DNA of 60,000 bases from Gnetum montanum (taxonomy: Eukaryota > Streptophyta > Gnetopsida > Gnetales > Gnetaceae): positions 1,595,580 to 1,655,579 of the forward strand of contig MNCI01027262.1 of NCBI GenBank assembly GCA_015680685.1, given 5' to 3'. Made by a program: the position numbers and the translations under genes. Under the pieces are notes generated by a model that was not told the origin of the DNA, did not search any database, and saw only the letters and a list, made by a program, of their open reading frames with translations. Below, one piece after another: positions 44,832 through 56,890 of the stretch (its first letter is position 1; the number at the start of each line of letters is the position of its first letter).

Positions 44832-45360
44832 TACCCCCACAACTGCATAAAAACTCATCCTTGAGTTCCTTACAAAATATTAGGAAGGTATGGGATTATT
44901 GACTTATTGACAATTGACGATGAAATGGGATGACAAACTCAACGTGCCCAGTTAACAGATCAATAAGCATATTACAACATTAGTGTTCATGACCATTGTG
45001 GTGAACACTCATACATAAATGAAATCCAAGTCTTTCTTTGGTAGCTTGAAGAGAAAAAGAGAGAGAGAAAGAATATGGAGCATGTTTTTGCCAATGCCGA
45101 GATTGCACCTTCCATTGTTTATCCATAGCCATGCCACCAAACTTGCTCCTTTCATAAATGCTTCAGTTTCGGTCCATCCTAAGTTCTTCCTCCAAGCCTA
45201 GTCCATTTTTTGTATGATCACCATCTGCACACACAACAAAGTCACAAATGAGCAAGGATAGATAATCCAAAATTCATTTTATACCTTTCCTCGATATAAA
45301 GTGCATTAGCTGAGTTGTGGTTATGGCAGAAATTGGTTCGGAAATTTATCACTGACAATT
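44832..45360 (-). pseudogene. Element D 3' accessory segment with possible spliced ORF
   Basis: Counterpart of 6831-7330 in element C. The minus strand has a possible donor GAAAG/GTATAAA (about 45290), acceptor GTGTGTGCAG/ATGG (about 45225) and a downstream exon with FMKGASLVAWLWINNGRCNLGIG in frame pieces, similar to VMKGARSMV..ERCNLGIG in C. One indel relative to C breaks the frame. A short hairpin (AGTGTTCA/TGAACACT, 44982-45009) corresponds to one in C. Function unknown. Confidence 0.45.
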
Positions 45361-46169
45361 ACCCAAGGTGTAGGGGTTAGGTAATTAGTAAAATGGAAAA
45401 AATTGAAAACTTTATGCTAGGGCCCCCATGACTAAGAGAAAACCTCTAGTAGCTATAAGATGGAAAAACATGAGGAACAAGAAAGATGAAAAATATCAAT
45501 GACAATGTGAATAAAATGGATGTCATGGATGGGCATGAAACAAGAAATGATTGATTACAGGAAATGTTTAAGGGAAAGAACATAACAATTCCATCAAAAA
45601 GAAATGCTAGTTGGTCCTCCCCAAAGTAGGCTCATGCCCTTTATGCCCTGGCAAACCCACAAACCAAAGAGTCAGTAGGCTCTAGGAATGTCATTTGGAA
45701 GCAACAATTAAAAACTTACCCACAAGAATTCACCAAAGAAAAAAATGCATTAACCTAGAATGAAATAATGATAAAATTGGTAATGAGGTGGAAAATGGGA
45801 AGAAAGATGGAGAGGAGAAAATGGAATGCAATCCCAAGAACAAGGTTGTGTAAATCCCCTTGTGTATTTCATGGTTAAGATAACTGAGTAGAACTCATCC
45901 CAAATCCAGACCCAAACCAACCACATTTAGTGACCTCGCATCAATACACTTGGCCAATCCATCCTCTTGAGGTAACAATAATGCTTCCACAAAGAGTGAC
46001 CATGATCCCAAGGAGAGTGAGATGGATAAGTAGGAAATAAGAAAGGGCCTTAGTTAAAGGGAACCTTCAGGCATGGGTAACATGTCTTTCCAATGCCATA
46101 ACCAGTGCTTGTAGCCCATATTGCTTTATTATGTCTAAGGGGTGTGCTTTGAATTCTCACCTTTTTCTT

Positions 46170-46209
<40 letters not shown>

Positions 46210-46769
46210 ATGTTTATGAATGAGAACCACCCCATGAAAAGACTTATTTTTATTCACTGAGCCTCCTGATATTTGAACAATGTCAAAATGGTGGAAAACC
46301 CAAGAAAAAGAATTCAAGCACCCAAGAGAATGGCTAGCACCAATGCATCAAATCCCCTTGAAGTCACACCCTTTTCATCCTTTGAGTCTTTCCTTGGTTT
46401 GAAAAATACCCAACCACCAATTCATTAACAAGTTTACTTAGAAAAAGGGGACTATAGAGTTCCAAGCCAAAGGAGACCATAGAGTTGTATGGATGAGTGG
46501 ATGGTGTGGACTCATTTCCTCTTTTACCAAAAGAACCATACCTTAATATCAGCATCATAATTCAAAGGTAAAAATCAAACATTAGCAATGAATATGATAT
46601 AATTAAATTCACCATCATGAGCACTTATTGGATGAAAAATAAAAGTAAATCAAGAAATCAAAAAAATAGTAAGAATATGAACGATGGTGTAAAAAAAAAT
46701 AAGAAAATTTGGAAAAACGTGTAAAAAAAAATTCAAAAAGAATTGAGGGTCTAGAACAGTTAGCATAGG
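45361..46769 (-). other. Element D 3' untranslated region with CT microsatellite
   Basis: Aligns with C (7331-8117) and B (12084-13545). A (CT)n run of about 40 bp lies at 46166-46207. The small ORFs 46050-46235 and 46135-46317, which contain an Arg-Glu run, are products of this microsatellite. The segment ends in the G-rich tract near 46770-46785 that follows integrase. Confidence 0.75.
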
Positions 46770-48190
46770 TGGCCATCTCCCCCACGACTAAGTTGGAAGT
46801 AGGAGATCCAAAATAGTAAGTAGGATTTTTCACTAATAGAGGTAGCATGTGTACTGGTTGTGCTAAGCTCATGAAAAGGTTTGGTTTATTCCATGTTAAC
46901 CAATAGTTTCTTGTCTGGACTCTCAGGTTTGTATATTGTCATGGCCCCTAAAGGAAAAGTTTCATAAATAATATAAGGTCCTTCCCACAATGTTTGAAAT
47001 TTAGTACGTTGTGGCACATGTGTGGGATTCCAATAGAGAACCTTATCTCCTAGTTGATATTTAGCTTTCCTAATCCTTAGGTCATGATGTTCCTTATTAA
47101 ATGCCTTGTACAATTCATTAGATGACAGGGTAGCTAGTCGATTTTCATCTAGCAAATTAAGGGTTACTAACCATTGTTTCTGTGGTAGGTCAAGGTCAAG
47201 GTTAAGGTCACATGCCGTGGATAGTGTATGGAGCTTAGTTTGAATGGGAAGCATTGATAATTTACCATACACTAACTCATTGGAAGAGTAGCCTGTAGGG
47301 AATTTCCATGTGGAGAAGTATGCCCAAAGAGCATTGTTCAGGTTAGTGCTCTAGTCTTGCCTAAACTTACTAATAGTTCTTGTCAATATTTTCGTAATCT
47401 CCCTGTTGGTGACTTTGGCTTGACCGTTTGCTTGGGGGTGGTATGGTTTTGTCAATCTGTGTTCAACCCCTAAGCGTTGCATTAATTTTCAAAAAGTTGC
47501 ACCTGTGAAGTGCATACCATTATTTGAAATAAGTGGATGAGGCATACCAAACTTGTTTATGGTTTGTTGCTGAACAAATCATGTAGTTGTAGATGATGTA
47601 CAATCCTTAACAATAGGTACTTTTTCCCATTTTGTTAGGTAATCAACAACAACAATAATATAAGCTTTTCCATTGGACATTGGTGTAATTGACCCCATAA
47701 AATTAATTCCCCAAATGTCGAAGGGTTCTAATGGTTGAATCCATTGTTGCAGACCCTCCATTCTAGTAGTCATTCCCCCATCATGTTGACAGCACTCACA
47801 AGATTAGATGAAACAATGGACATGCTGAAATAATGTAGGCCAATAATATCCTGCAAGTAGGATCTTGATGGTCATTCGTCTCCCAGCGTAATGACCCCCA
47901 CAAGAACCATCATGATTATCTTGGAGAACTTGCAGTTCATCGATATCAGAAACACACCATCAAACCAAGCCATCAAGACACACTTTGTAAAGTTTCCCAT
48001 TGATCTCCATAGAGTACGTAGCTTAGTGAAGAAATTGTTGTTTCTTCTTAAGGTTTAACTCTTATGGTGTTTATTGGGTGAGGAGATAGGTAAGAATGCT
48101 ATTGTACCAATTTGTCTCCGTGGATGATTGATTATTCACTACACTAGAAAAGAGGAATTCATCAAGGAAATGATCAGAAATTGGATACTC
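46770..48190 (-). pseudogene. Element D integrase remnant
   Basis: Zinc-binding part at about 47790-47990 on the minus strand (DNHDGSCGGHYAGRR, then CECCQHDGG). The core at 47440-47773 reads WIQPLEPFDIWGINFMGSI, where the first catalytic Asp (A has DINFM) is Gly. The second reads LISNNGMHFTG, Asp to Asn. The C-terminal domain at 46886-47272 is fully open (LGDKVLYWNPTHVPQRTKF, LWEGPYIIYETFPLGAM). No chromodomain. Best C-terminal copy in the window, but catalytically dead. Confidence 0.88.
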
Positions 48191-48560
48191 ATTCTCTTTA
48201 TTGTCCCATCACAACCAAGATAAATAATCAGCAACTACATTCTTGGTACCCTTGCAATCGATCATTGTTAAATCGAACTCTTTTAAGATTACAAGTCATC
48301 ATATGATACGAGGGCTTACCATTGGCTTATTCATGAGGAATCAGATTTCACTATGATCTATATGTATACATACTTTATATCCCAATACATAGTGTCTAAA
48401 ATTTTCTAGTGCAAACACTATAGCCATTAATTCTTTCTCTATGATAGTGTAGTTAATTTGTGCACCAATGATACTTCTACTTGCACAATGAATGTAATAA
48501 GGACACTTCTAGACATCTAACTATGTAAATAAAACTCCTATAGCATAGTTGGATATTTTA
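48191..48560 (-). pseudogene. Element D RNase H remnant
   Basis: Minus-strand frame pieces match A and B: a MTKISNYAIGVLFT-like start near 48540, INYTIIEKELMAIVFALENF near 48400-48460, and the C-terminal VVADYLSWL-type end near 48210. A few stops interrupt it. Confidence 0.78.
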
Positions 48561-49500
48561 GTCATGATATGGAATGGTTTGAACCAGTTAGGAGCTTGTA
48601 GAATGGGTGTTTCTACTAGCTTTTATTTTAGAGTTTGGAAAGCTAATTCACATTCCCTGGTCCACTCAAAAGGCACATCCTTTTTCATTAATTCCACCAA
48701 TGGTTTGGAAACCTTTAAAAAGTTCTTAATAAATATCTTATAGTAGCCAGTATGTCCAAGGAATGACTGAATATCTTTGATAGTTTCTAGTTGATAGGTA
48801 ATTCCTTGAATAATTTTGATTTTCTCGAGGTCTATCTCTATCCATGTGTGTGAGATTTTGTATCCTAGTACTATGCCTTCTTGGACCATCAACTGGATTT
48901 TCTACCAATTAAGCCTCAAATTGGTTTCTACACATATTTTTAACACTTGCTCCAACCAATCCAAGGCTTGATCAAAGTTTGCTCCATAAGTGGGGAAGTC
49001 ATCCATAAATACCTCCATGCCATTCACTATTTGCTATTGGAATATGCTTAGAACTAGTCGTTGAAATGTTACAGGGGCATTGCACAAGCCAAACATCATC
49101 GTTTTGTATGAGAACATTCCCCAAGGACTGGTGAACATAGTCTTGGCTTGGTCTTCTAGGGCTATTTGTATTCGGTTATATCTACTATATCCATCAAGAA
49201 AACTATAATAGTGATGCCCTGTGATGGTGTCTAAGACTTGGTCAACAAATGGTAATGGAAAGTGATCTTTCAATGTTGCCATATTTAGTAGCCTAAAATC
49301 TATGCACACCCTCCATTTGCCTCCCTTTTTAGGCACAATAACTAAGGGGCTAACCCATTCGCTATTAGCAATGGGGTATATGAACCCAACCTTGAGAAGC
49401 TGTTTGATTTCTTTCTTAACTACTTGCTTCAACTTAGGGTTCAATTGCCTCTGTGGTTGTCTTCAAGGCTTCATGGAGGGGCTAGTGTAAATTCTATGTT
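48561..49500 (-). pseudogene. Element D reverse transcriptase, best RT copy
   Basis: Open run 49034-49444 reads LKVGFIYPIANSEWVSPL, VIVPKKGGKWRVCIDFRL, LKDHFPLPFVDQVLDTI, YYSFLDGYSRYNRIQI and MMFGLCNAPVTFQRL. After one TAG comes MEVFMDDFPTYGANF with an intact FMDD catalytic box (about 48990-49030). The second open run, 48623-48892, is the connection region (FLGHTGYYKIFIKNF, PFEWTRECELAF). The Athila/Tat branch is suggested by FLDGYS and by the FMDD form. Confidence 0.9.
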
Positions 49501-50520
49501 GGCATATCCTAGGATTTATTCCAATTAATTTGGGATATGACCAAGCGAAGGCTTCTAACCATTTATTTATTACCTTCAACAATTCTTATTTCTATTGAGG
49601 AGAAATCTTAGCATTGATAATTACTAGTTTTTCATTTTTAAGGAACATTTATTCCATATCGGTGGGCAATGATTTCAACTTAAGGGGCTCCTACTTAAAT
49701 TTCTCAGGGATTTCCAATTTCCCCCAGTTGATATTTTCAAGGTTTAGGGTTTAGGGTTGGTGGTGGACTTGCTCTAATGTGTCTATGCTATTGATGTAAG
49801 CACAAGTTAAACCCTCAGCTGGTTCTATGCATATGAGTGAACTACTTTCTTAATCAGCTGTCAGCCACTAGGTGTCTTCCTGTCATGTGGCTATTACATA
49901 CAGGCATCTTTGTATGTTAATCACTTATGCACAGTGATTGCATGCAGGTAATGCTAAACTTTGCACAAACGATGACCTCTACATGCAATTACACCCTATG
50001 TCTCTGTATGCGATGCATAGAACTTTCTTCTTCTCAATCTTTTCGAATGTATTTTCCTTTGATATTTCTAGAGAAAGGTCATGGATTCCTAGGTGTGCAT
50101 CAATGGTGCTTAGCCATGCTCTTCCCATTATGATTAGGAAGTCCCCCTTACCATTGTTTACCTGAATCACTAGGAAGTCAACTAGGTACGACCACCCACA
50201 AATAGTGGTAACAATGTCTTCCACCAGTCCTAATGGGACAATGATGGACTAGTTGGTCAACTCTAGACAGATGTTACTCTTTTTCAATGGAGGCATGTTC
50301 TAGGCCTTGTACATTTCTTGAGAAATCAAGTTGACACTAGAACCTGAATCCAAAAGATCCTTGCATAGCGCATTTCTAGTGCTTTGTAAGTATATCATAG
50401 AACTCCTAGGATTAGAGAATTTCTTGTAAAGGAGGCTAGATTTGATCCAATCAGTGATGGCATGTATTAGCATGACTGTATGTGTTGAGTGCGGTGATTG
50501 GGTTGAAGGGGCTTCCAAAG
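49501..50520 (-). pseudogene. Element D protease and linker
   Basis: The open run 50300-50518 carries the retropepsin with an intact active site, DLLDSGSSVNLISQEMYKA. The run 49979-50224 holds the C-terminal part (VEDI.. replaced at the start, FLVIQVNNGKGDFLIIMG, WLSTIDAHLGIHDLSLEI). The remaining 49501-49978 is the linker to RT. It includes GGTTTAGGGTTTAGGGTTGG near 49739-49759, a two-copy telomere-like word that I take as chance. Confidence 0.8.
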
Positions 50521-52440
50521 TTTTGATTGATACTGAGGCATCTAAGGAATCATCCCCTTATGATTACAAGGGCTTGGTTGGATTGTTGGTTCTAAAGAAA
50601 GGTCTTTTCTTCATGTAGTTGTTGGAACCAATAGTAGGTTAAGAGTTAATAGCCCTCGTGGCATTACGTTGCTGCGGTTGGGTAGGGATTTCACCTTGCA
50701 TCATGGGAGTAGGTGGTAGTGGAGTTATTGGTGAAAGTAATGTGGCCGGATGAGAAGAATGATATGGTTGTGGAATATCACCTCTAAAAGTGGGAGTCCC
50801 ATAATACTCGTGGGGTTGGTAGTAAGGTTGAGAAGTGACATGACTAGTAGAGTCACATGGAGAGATTGGTGGTGGCATTCCCCATGATTTTGGGTGCTTC
50901 CACTATTGATATTGCTCAATCGATTGTGGTGAAGTTCTACTCGGATAATATGTCAAGGGTTGGTGGAACTGCCTTGGGTTACCTTGAGGATAAGGTAACC
51001 TTTGGGGTGTTTGCCTTTTGTTTAATCATGGGTTAAGTGCATACACCCCAGACTCTTGTAGATGTAAGATTACAAGGCAACATCCCTTAGAATGGTCATA
51101 TTGACATATCTCACATCCACTATCATTGTCTGTTTCCAAATCCACAACCTCTTCAATGATGGAAACTTTTCCCTTACCCTTGCTACGTGCATGTTTAGCC
51201 TCTTTTTTTTTTCTTTTCTCACTACCTTGCTCTCTAGAATCCTCTACTATTTTAAGAATAGCTTGAAATCTATTGTCTAGGGAATCCCACATTTGGTCTA
51301 CCTTTGCCGAAACTTCTAATATCATCTTTTGGATAGGCAAAGTTTTCCTATTCACCATCTCTTCAAGTGGTGACTCTTCTTCATCCTCACAAAATTTTAC
51401 TCCCCTCTTCTGAAGGGAAGGATCTCGATTATACTCTATTGCACTTTCTCTCTTTTGTAGCTCACATGCTTCTTTAGCAACTTGCTCCAATAGTCTTTGA
51501 ATTTGATGGGACCTAAGCTTGGATGATTTCCCTTGGGCATAAGTTCCAAAGGTTCTTCTCGTTTCATGCCTAAGCCCATCCACAAGATGGCGCAGTTGAT
51601 CCCTTTGCGAATAACCATGGCCAGAACAATGATGTAATAGTGCATAGTATCAACCCATGGTAACATCCAAGGGTTCATGTCCTCCTTGTTTCCAACCTTG
51701 GATTTTCTTTTGCAAGTTAGACACTTGGGAGTACATTTTGTACTTATCATTAAATAGTTCCAACATAGTACTCCACCTGCGAATGGATTTCGGTTCTAAA
51801 GACTGGTACCAGCTTTCCACTTCTTTAACTAATGTTCATGGGAATAAATTATGGTTTTTTCATTCATTCTCTATGTATTGTAGGGCACATGCATCATGGA
51901 TTTCTTGTAAATGATTCTAAGGATCAACATTGTATCCCCTTTCAAATCATTGGATGTTGTTCATATCTAATCTCTTGATCCTACTATCTTTTTGGTGCCT
52001 TGTTGGAATTCTAATAGCCTTAGTTATGTCTAACATACTTTGAGTAGCAAGTAGGATTTCACTGTGATCATCTCATCCATGGCATCTATGATGCCTACAT
52101 TGTTCCCTACTCTCTCTTCTTCTATGTTGTGACTCTCTAGAGTGCCCTCGTCCCCTTTCCTAGTTGTCTTATCTATGACTTCGAATTTGCCTATCATTAT
52201 CCCCATGGTCTTTTTCTTTATGACCACGTCTGGATATTGAAGGAGAGGATGAAGGAGAGGATGAAGGTGAAGAATAAGAAGAACTATCACCATGACGATG
52301 TCTGCTACCTTCTCTTTTGTGGTCTCCGCCCCAATCATGATTGCGATTAGAATGTCCACCTTTGTCATGAGTTCGTGTTCCTTTTTTGAATCCTTTGTGT
52401 CCATGGGTATTAGAACATGGGTTATGAATAGTGGAATGAA
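50521..52440 (-). pseudogene. Element D gag, C-terminal and core parts
   Basis: The longest piece is 51026-51583 (185 codons): HETRRTFGTYAQGKSSKL, QLLEQVAKEACEL-like text, VDQMWDSLDNRFQAILKIV, then KKKEAKHARSKGKGK and the end SGVYALNP. Upstream are the core (RRWSTMLELFNDKYKMYS) and a His-rich linker in another frame near 52150-52350 (SRHRHGDSSSYSS). The Pro-rich tail is at 50639-50919. The N-terminal third, including the MSSS start, is lost at the 52440 breakpoint. Confidence 0.82.
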
Positions 52441-52469
52441 GGTCCCTTTTTTGTAAATTTTTTTGATAG

Positions 52470-52552
52470 TGATGAGAGCGGTTACTCTAGTAGTTACTCT
52501 AATAGTTATTTTAATTATTAGAGTAGTTACTCTAGTGGTTACTCTAGCAAGG
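52470..52552 (+). repeat. Inverted LTR fragment at the end of element D
   Basis: TGATGAGAGCGGTTACTCTAG and the following repeats match the reverse complement of the D LTR end (44750-44831), so this is the U3 start of an LTR in the opposite orientation. It stops at about 52552 (CTCTAGCA). It is preceded by GATAG (52465-52469), the complement of the CTATC beside D's other LTR. Confidence 0.8.
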
Positions 52553-54060
52553 ATGAAATTCGCAAGTCCCAGGACCTTTCAACATGTAAAGAAAGCTTGC
52601 TAATTGCTGAAGTTACTTGCCTAGCTAGGCCTTAAAGGGGTATTTTTGGTGTTTAGGCAAGATTTATCTCAAAAAATGGCTGCTACACTATGCAGCATAG
52701 CACAGTGTAGTGTGTGGGCATTCACGCTACTCCACTACACTAAGTAGCGTAGATAGCGTAACACTTGCAAAGAAGCATTAGAATGTCTCCAACAACTCTA
52801 GAACTCATTGGCAATGATCATTTCTAATCTGACATCTTCTCAATAGACAACATCAATAGTTTTCTTTATTTTGCATCCCCCTGTTGATTTTCAAAGTTGT
52901 CCCTATGCTTGACCTTACACGTAAGAGAAGGAAATACGTAGTCATAGAGCATAGGCTCCACTTTGCATTTGTTAGCATTTTTTGCAAAAACATGGTAGTC
53001 CTCTAGATTTTGGCACATGCAATTTGAACGGTATGGTCACGGCTTAGAAGGTTTCATGTCTAGCATAACACTGCAATGTAGCACATTAGCATAACACTAT
53101 AGCATAGCACATTAGTGTAACACTGTAGCATAGCACTACACGCCAGTATGGCACATTCACAATTTGCACCATGTGGGACCTAGGACACATGGCATCCAAA
53201 CCATGTGTCTCTCCCACTCCTAGATCTATAAATACCCCAACAAACAATGTTCAAGGGGTTGTCTTTTTAGGGTTAGATTTTTGACTTAACTTTCTTACAA
53301 TTGGAGATTGGCATTTGGCTTTCTGGTGATTAGCTTTGACAATAAGATTGGCAAGTAGAAGGTTGAGGAACAACAAACCCCAGCAGTAGCACTTCCCGGA
53401 TCTCTCTTAGACCACCAAGCACTGATTCATCAGCTCCAGTTAGTAGGCCATTGGTAGCAGTTTAGGGGCTATGACCATATCGTTACGTTGTAAGCTGTGC
53501 CTATCTAGTATTGTACACTACTTGTACACCTTCTTTAGCCAAACAAAGATCAAATCCCCCGATCTTGGGACGATGCATTCTCTCACTTAAGCTCATTTCA
53601 TTTCATTTCACTATATTTTGCATCATTGTGTATCAATTCACATTTATTGCTAGACTATAGACCCTCTTATGCTTTTACTATTTTGTGTGCTATGGTTTTC
53701 TTCGCCTTAATCTCCACATGTAAAATTTTAAAATCACCATTCACAAAAGGTTATTGTACACTGTGTAAGTCCCTATCTGATTGACTAGACTGTTTAGGGT
53801 GCCCCATTTCTGTTTTCTCCAACATGACCCTCACACAGATCTGGGGTTAGGCTATATGCCTGGTAAAATCTCGGTGTTCTAGCCATCAATGTTTTCGAAC
53901 GTTATAGTTTTTGCTAGAAGGAGTTCCTGAACCATTATGCTCCTTCTTTGCTTCATGAGTAGTCCTACATGCATATGGTACCTGTTACTAGCACCTAGCT
54001 AGCATAGATGTGACACCCTTGTGGCTGTCCGCACACCAGTTGGTACAAATTGGCCCTAGT
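52553..54060 (+). repeat. Probable 5' LTR of element G (boundaries uncertain)
   Basis: The sequence has a plus-strand TCTATAAATACCCC box near 53226, with a plausible transcription start downstream and a gag-bearing region further on. This is the expected 5' LTR position. No second copy is present, so neither edge is fixed. It contains repeated words TAGCATAACACT and GTGTAGT at 52685-52765 and 53055-53150. A PBS could not be identified. Confidence 0.4.
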
Positions 54061-54084
54061 CGATGGTTCCTTTGGAACCCTGTG

Positions 54085-54260
54085 GGACGAATGCCCTAGA
54101 AACTGTCTACTGTGTTACACTACCTACTATGTTGCACCATTTACTATGTTACACTACTTACTGTGTTGCACCATCTACTAGGTTACACTACCTACTACAT
54201 CGCACCCTCTACTGTGCTACGCTACCCACCAAGATACGTTGTCCACTGTGTTACACTACT
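54085..54260 (+). repeat. Minisatellite CTACTGTGTTACACTAC, about 9-10 units
   Basis: Units of about 17-19 bp alternate between CTACTRTGTTACACTAC and CTACTATGTTGCACCAT. The 54063-54296 ORF (Tyr/Leu/Cys/Thr-rich) is just this repeat translated. It lies between the putative LTR and the coding part of G. Confidence 0.8.
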
Positions 54261-54559
54261 TGCTTCATATGCAACATAGCAACCCTATCAATGTAGTATT
54301 CCTACTCAATGTAGTAGGCATAATAGTGAAGGAAACTAGTTTCCAACACTTTCAAGTGTACCCAGTCTCAGCCTAACCTTCTTACAGTTTTCAACTACAA
54401 CTACTGAGCGTAAAAATGCACTATTTGCAACTGTTTCTCACATGTATCTTTCCTATTTCTTCCTATTTCATAAAAGAAAATGAATCCTATTCTCATTGTA
54501 GTTCCTACCTTGATTTTAGAGGTGCCCCACTTTATTCCATCCATGATAGATTCTGAGCG

Positions 54560-54840
54560 ATCACCCAGCCCACCACCGGTACTACGGCAGTCCCTTAGAT
54601 TGCAACAGTAATCTCTTGAATGTTTGCTCCAAGACGAAGACCAATACAATTTTCTGTGTGCAAAAATTCAAGCAAATATACCTTTGGACTATCACAAATT
54701 TGAAGAGAAACATAACTTTGAGTTCATCCATCAGAACAGGAGGGAGTCCATTCCTACTCTTGATGAACACCATCCCACTGATCGAAGCGTATCAATGGGT
54801 GTTAAACCAATTGATGTGATTAAGTAGGTCAAAAGAATGA
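54560..54840 (+). pseudogene. Element G N-terminal ORF fragment
   Basis: An open run at 54624-54827 reads LQDEDQYNFLCAKIQANIPL and ESIPTLDEHHPTDRSV, ending at a TAG. It sits upstream of gag in the same orientation. It may be the N-terminus of a long Gag; a stop-broken section separates them. I do not recognise a domain. Confidence 0.4.
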
Positions 54841-55026
54841 GACATAGTGTCCCCTTATGAGGAACCGTTCCAAGATGGACAAGAGGATTTGGACTCCCAC
54901 TCTGAAGGTGGTGGCCTGATCTACACCACAGCTGTCTCTTTCACCTTTATCCTTCAATCACACCAGCTCCTATCTTCTGCCTCCTTCACTAATGCCATGG
55001 CGCTACCTTGACCCAAACTCTATTCA

Positions 55027-56300
55027 GTGATGGGTAGTCATGCAATGTTTTCAACGTATCAGCACATAGGCCCTTCAACTTCATTCCTAGTTACCCTTCC
55101 TTCCCAATCTATCCCCATACCACACTCAACATCTGTGACATCTACATTGCCATACGTGCACACTATGCCTACGTCACAACTGCACATGGGTTCTACTTCT
55201 ATTCCCTCATCTACAGTTGTCCCACCAATAGTAGTAGGCCCAACCTCAACCACGTGGTGGACAGTAATGACTACTTTCCCTACCATCCAACTATCTCAAA
55301 TGTCACACTACGTGTAGCCCTAAGCGTATCAAGTTTCACATGTGGTGTAGCCAAACACAGGGCTATGGGCCACCCCACCAATTGGGCAGATAACCAACCC
55401 TACGATGCCACCAATGGTAGCTACCCGAATAGCACCACCCACTAGGTGGTGGACCACCCAGCCAACACCACTTACAAGAGCTACCCCAATAGCACCCCTC
55501 ATGGGGCTTGCAGCTTCCCCAACAGCACCACCAATGATGGCTACTCCAGCAACCCCAAAACCCCTACGACATCCCTGGGCCTAGACCAAGCTTTCTAGCT
55601 CATCTAGACCATTACAGAAGAAATTAAACAACTTAAAGTTGCTAGCTTAGAAATAGTCCAAGTCATGAACTTCTATCAGGATGACCTAATTAGTCCAATT
55701 GTTCCTACACTAACGTTGCCTCCTGGGGTGCAACTACCCCAATTCACAAAATACAATAGGAAGGATAACCTGAATGCCCACCTAGTCATGTTTAAGTTTG
55801 AATTCCTACTACTACAGCCATGGCCTCATGTCATCATCCATGTATTTTCCATGTCCTTAAAGGGTAAAGCCTTAGATTGGTACCGTGCGCTCCCTCGTGC
55901 CTCAATCTCAACATTGGAAGAACTATTAAGATAGAAGTCACTTTGGATCAACTTATGAGTAGTAAACAAGAGTTGCTAGAGTCTGTGCAAAAGTTCATAC
56001 AATGATGGAGTGCCACTCTAACTGAAATTCATGAACAGATCACCAAGGCCTATTTACTGGCCATTTTCAAAGGTGTGGTAAATGATTTTATGAAATCCAA
56101 GCTATACTACTTAGACCCACATTCCCTTAGCCATGCATTCACTCAAACCAAGAGCATCCAAGATGTGGCGGAAGCTAGTAGGGACCTAGCCTATGTAGCA
56201 TATAAAAATGCACACAAAAAGAAGGACAAGGAGAGAGGCAAGGCCATGACAACCACAATGGCCGTTGTAGCCCTTGAAACCAACAAGGGTAAATAGAAGG
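55027..56300 (+). pseudogene. Element G gag core (second Ty3/gypsy family)
   Basis: 55027-55317 is a Ser/Thr/Pro-rich stretch. 55330-55600 repeats ACCAC/AGCTACCCC-type words. The Gag core follows: VQLPQFTKYNRKDNLNAHL (about 55728-55790), MSLKGKALDWYRALPRASI (about 55850-55910), then KSKLYYLDPHSLSHAFTQT and EASRDLAYVAYKN (56075-56260). The K-Y-G/N-x-(D/G)-P/N-x-x-HL and A-x-x-W-Y motifs are typical of Tat/Ogre-type Gag and differ from the A-E family. Stops at 55933 and later break it. Confidence 0.8.
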
Positions 56301-56335
56301 ATAAGACATCTAAAACTCATGCCACAACTAACACA

Positions 56336-56890
56336 TTGCCTAGCCCTAGCAGCACTAGCCAACCTTTGCCCTTAGTAACTACTGCCCAAACTTTAGCAAG
56401 GCCAAACTTTCAGCACAAGGATCATTCAAAGTATACTCCCTTACCAATCAAGCCATTTGAGCTTCTAAAACAATTTCTTGGAGCTAGGCACATTCAACAC
56501 AAACAGATGTTAGAGGAGGCTCTTAAACAACATCATAGGTATTGTGAAATCCTTCGTGACCCCTCTATGCTTACGCCTAACGACCCACCAGTACCTAAGA
56601 ACTTTAGACTTGAACGTTTCTGTGATTATCATCAAGTGTGCAGGCATGACATAGACTATTACTTGGTACTAAAAGATGATATCTAATTAATGATCAATTA
56701 GGGTAAGCTAGTGTTGGATGAGAGTAATCCTATCTGACCTGAAAACCAATTGATGCATGTCTACAAAGGCCCTCTAAATGCTAACAACACAAGTTACACT
56801 ATCAATGCCATTATCATTGATGACAAAGTAGACACGCAACATGAGCCATTTTTGGTTCGTGTACCTCCCTGAAACCCTCAAACATCAATA
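56336..56890 (+). pseudogene. Element G gag C-terminus with zinc-knuckle-like motif
   Basis: The open run 56336-56686 has a Pro/Ser linker, LPIKPFELLKQFLGARHIQ, then FRLERFCDYHQVCRHDIDYY. The last aligns with RFCEYHQWRGHGTDYC in H: a C-x2-H-x4-H-x4-C arrangement whose final Cys is Tyr here. After stops, VYKGPLNANN and INAIIIDDKVDTQHEPF match VYKHPLNTNDVPY and HVEDRQDVPRKPF in H. This fixes G and H as one family on opposite strands. Confidence 0.8.

Larger units (their letters stand above)
43860..52440 (-). mobile_element. Element D: Athila/Tat-like retrotransposon, 5' end missing
   Basis: Has one LTR (43860-44831) and, on the minus strand, gag, protease, RT, RNase H, integrase, a 3' untranslated region and the accessory segment shared with C. 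Gag is cut at about 52440, so the leader, PBS and 5' LTR are missing. It has longer open frames than A, B or E. The base pairs left of the LTR are CTATC (43855-43859). The matching duplication is not on the right in the usual orientation, but its complement GATAG is at 52465-52469 beside an inverted LTR start. Confidence 0.88.

Noticed and set aside
44563-44902. Ile/Thr/Val-rich ORFs on both strands
   Set aside because: Produced by the ACTCTAATAATTA tandem array; both strands look alike, and no membrane protein is implied.
46166-46207. Arg/Glu repeat proteins on the minus strand
   Set aside because: They are translations of a (CT)n microsatellite in a 3' untranslated region.
49736-49762. Telomere-like (TTTAGGG)n
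   Set aside because: Only about two units and inside the protease-RT linker of D; chance or local slippage is enough.
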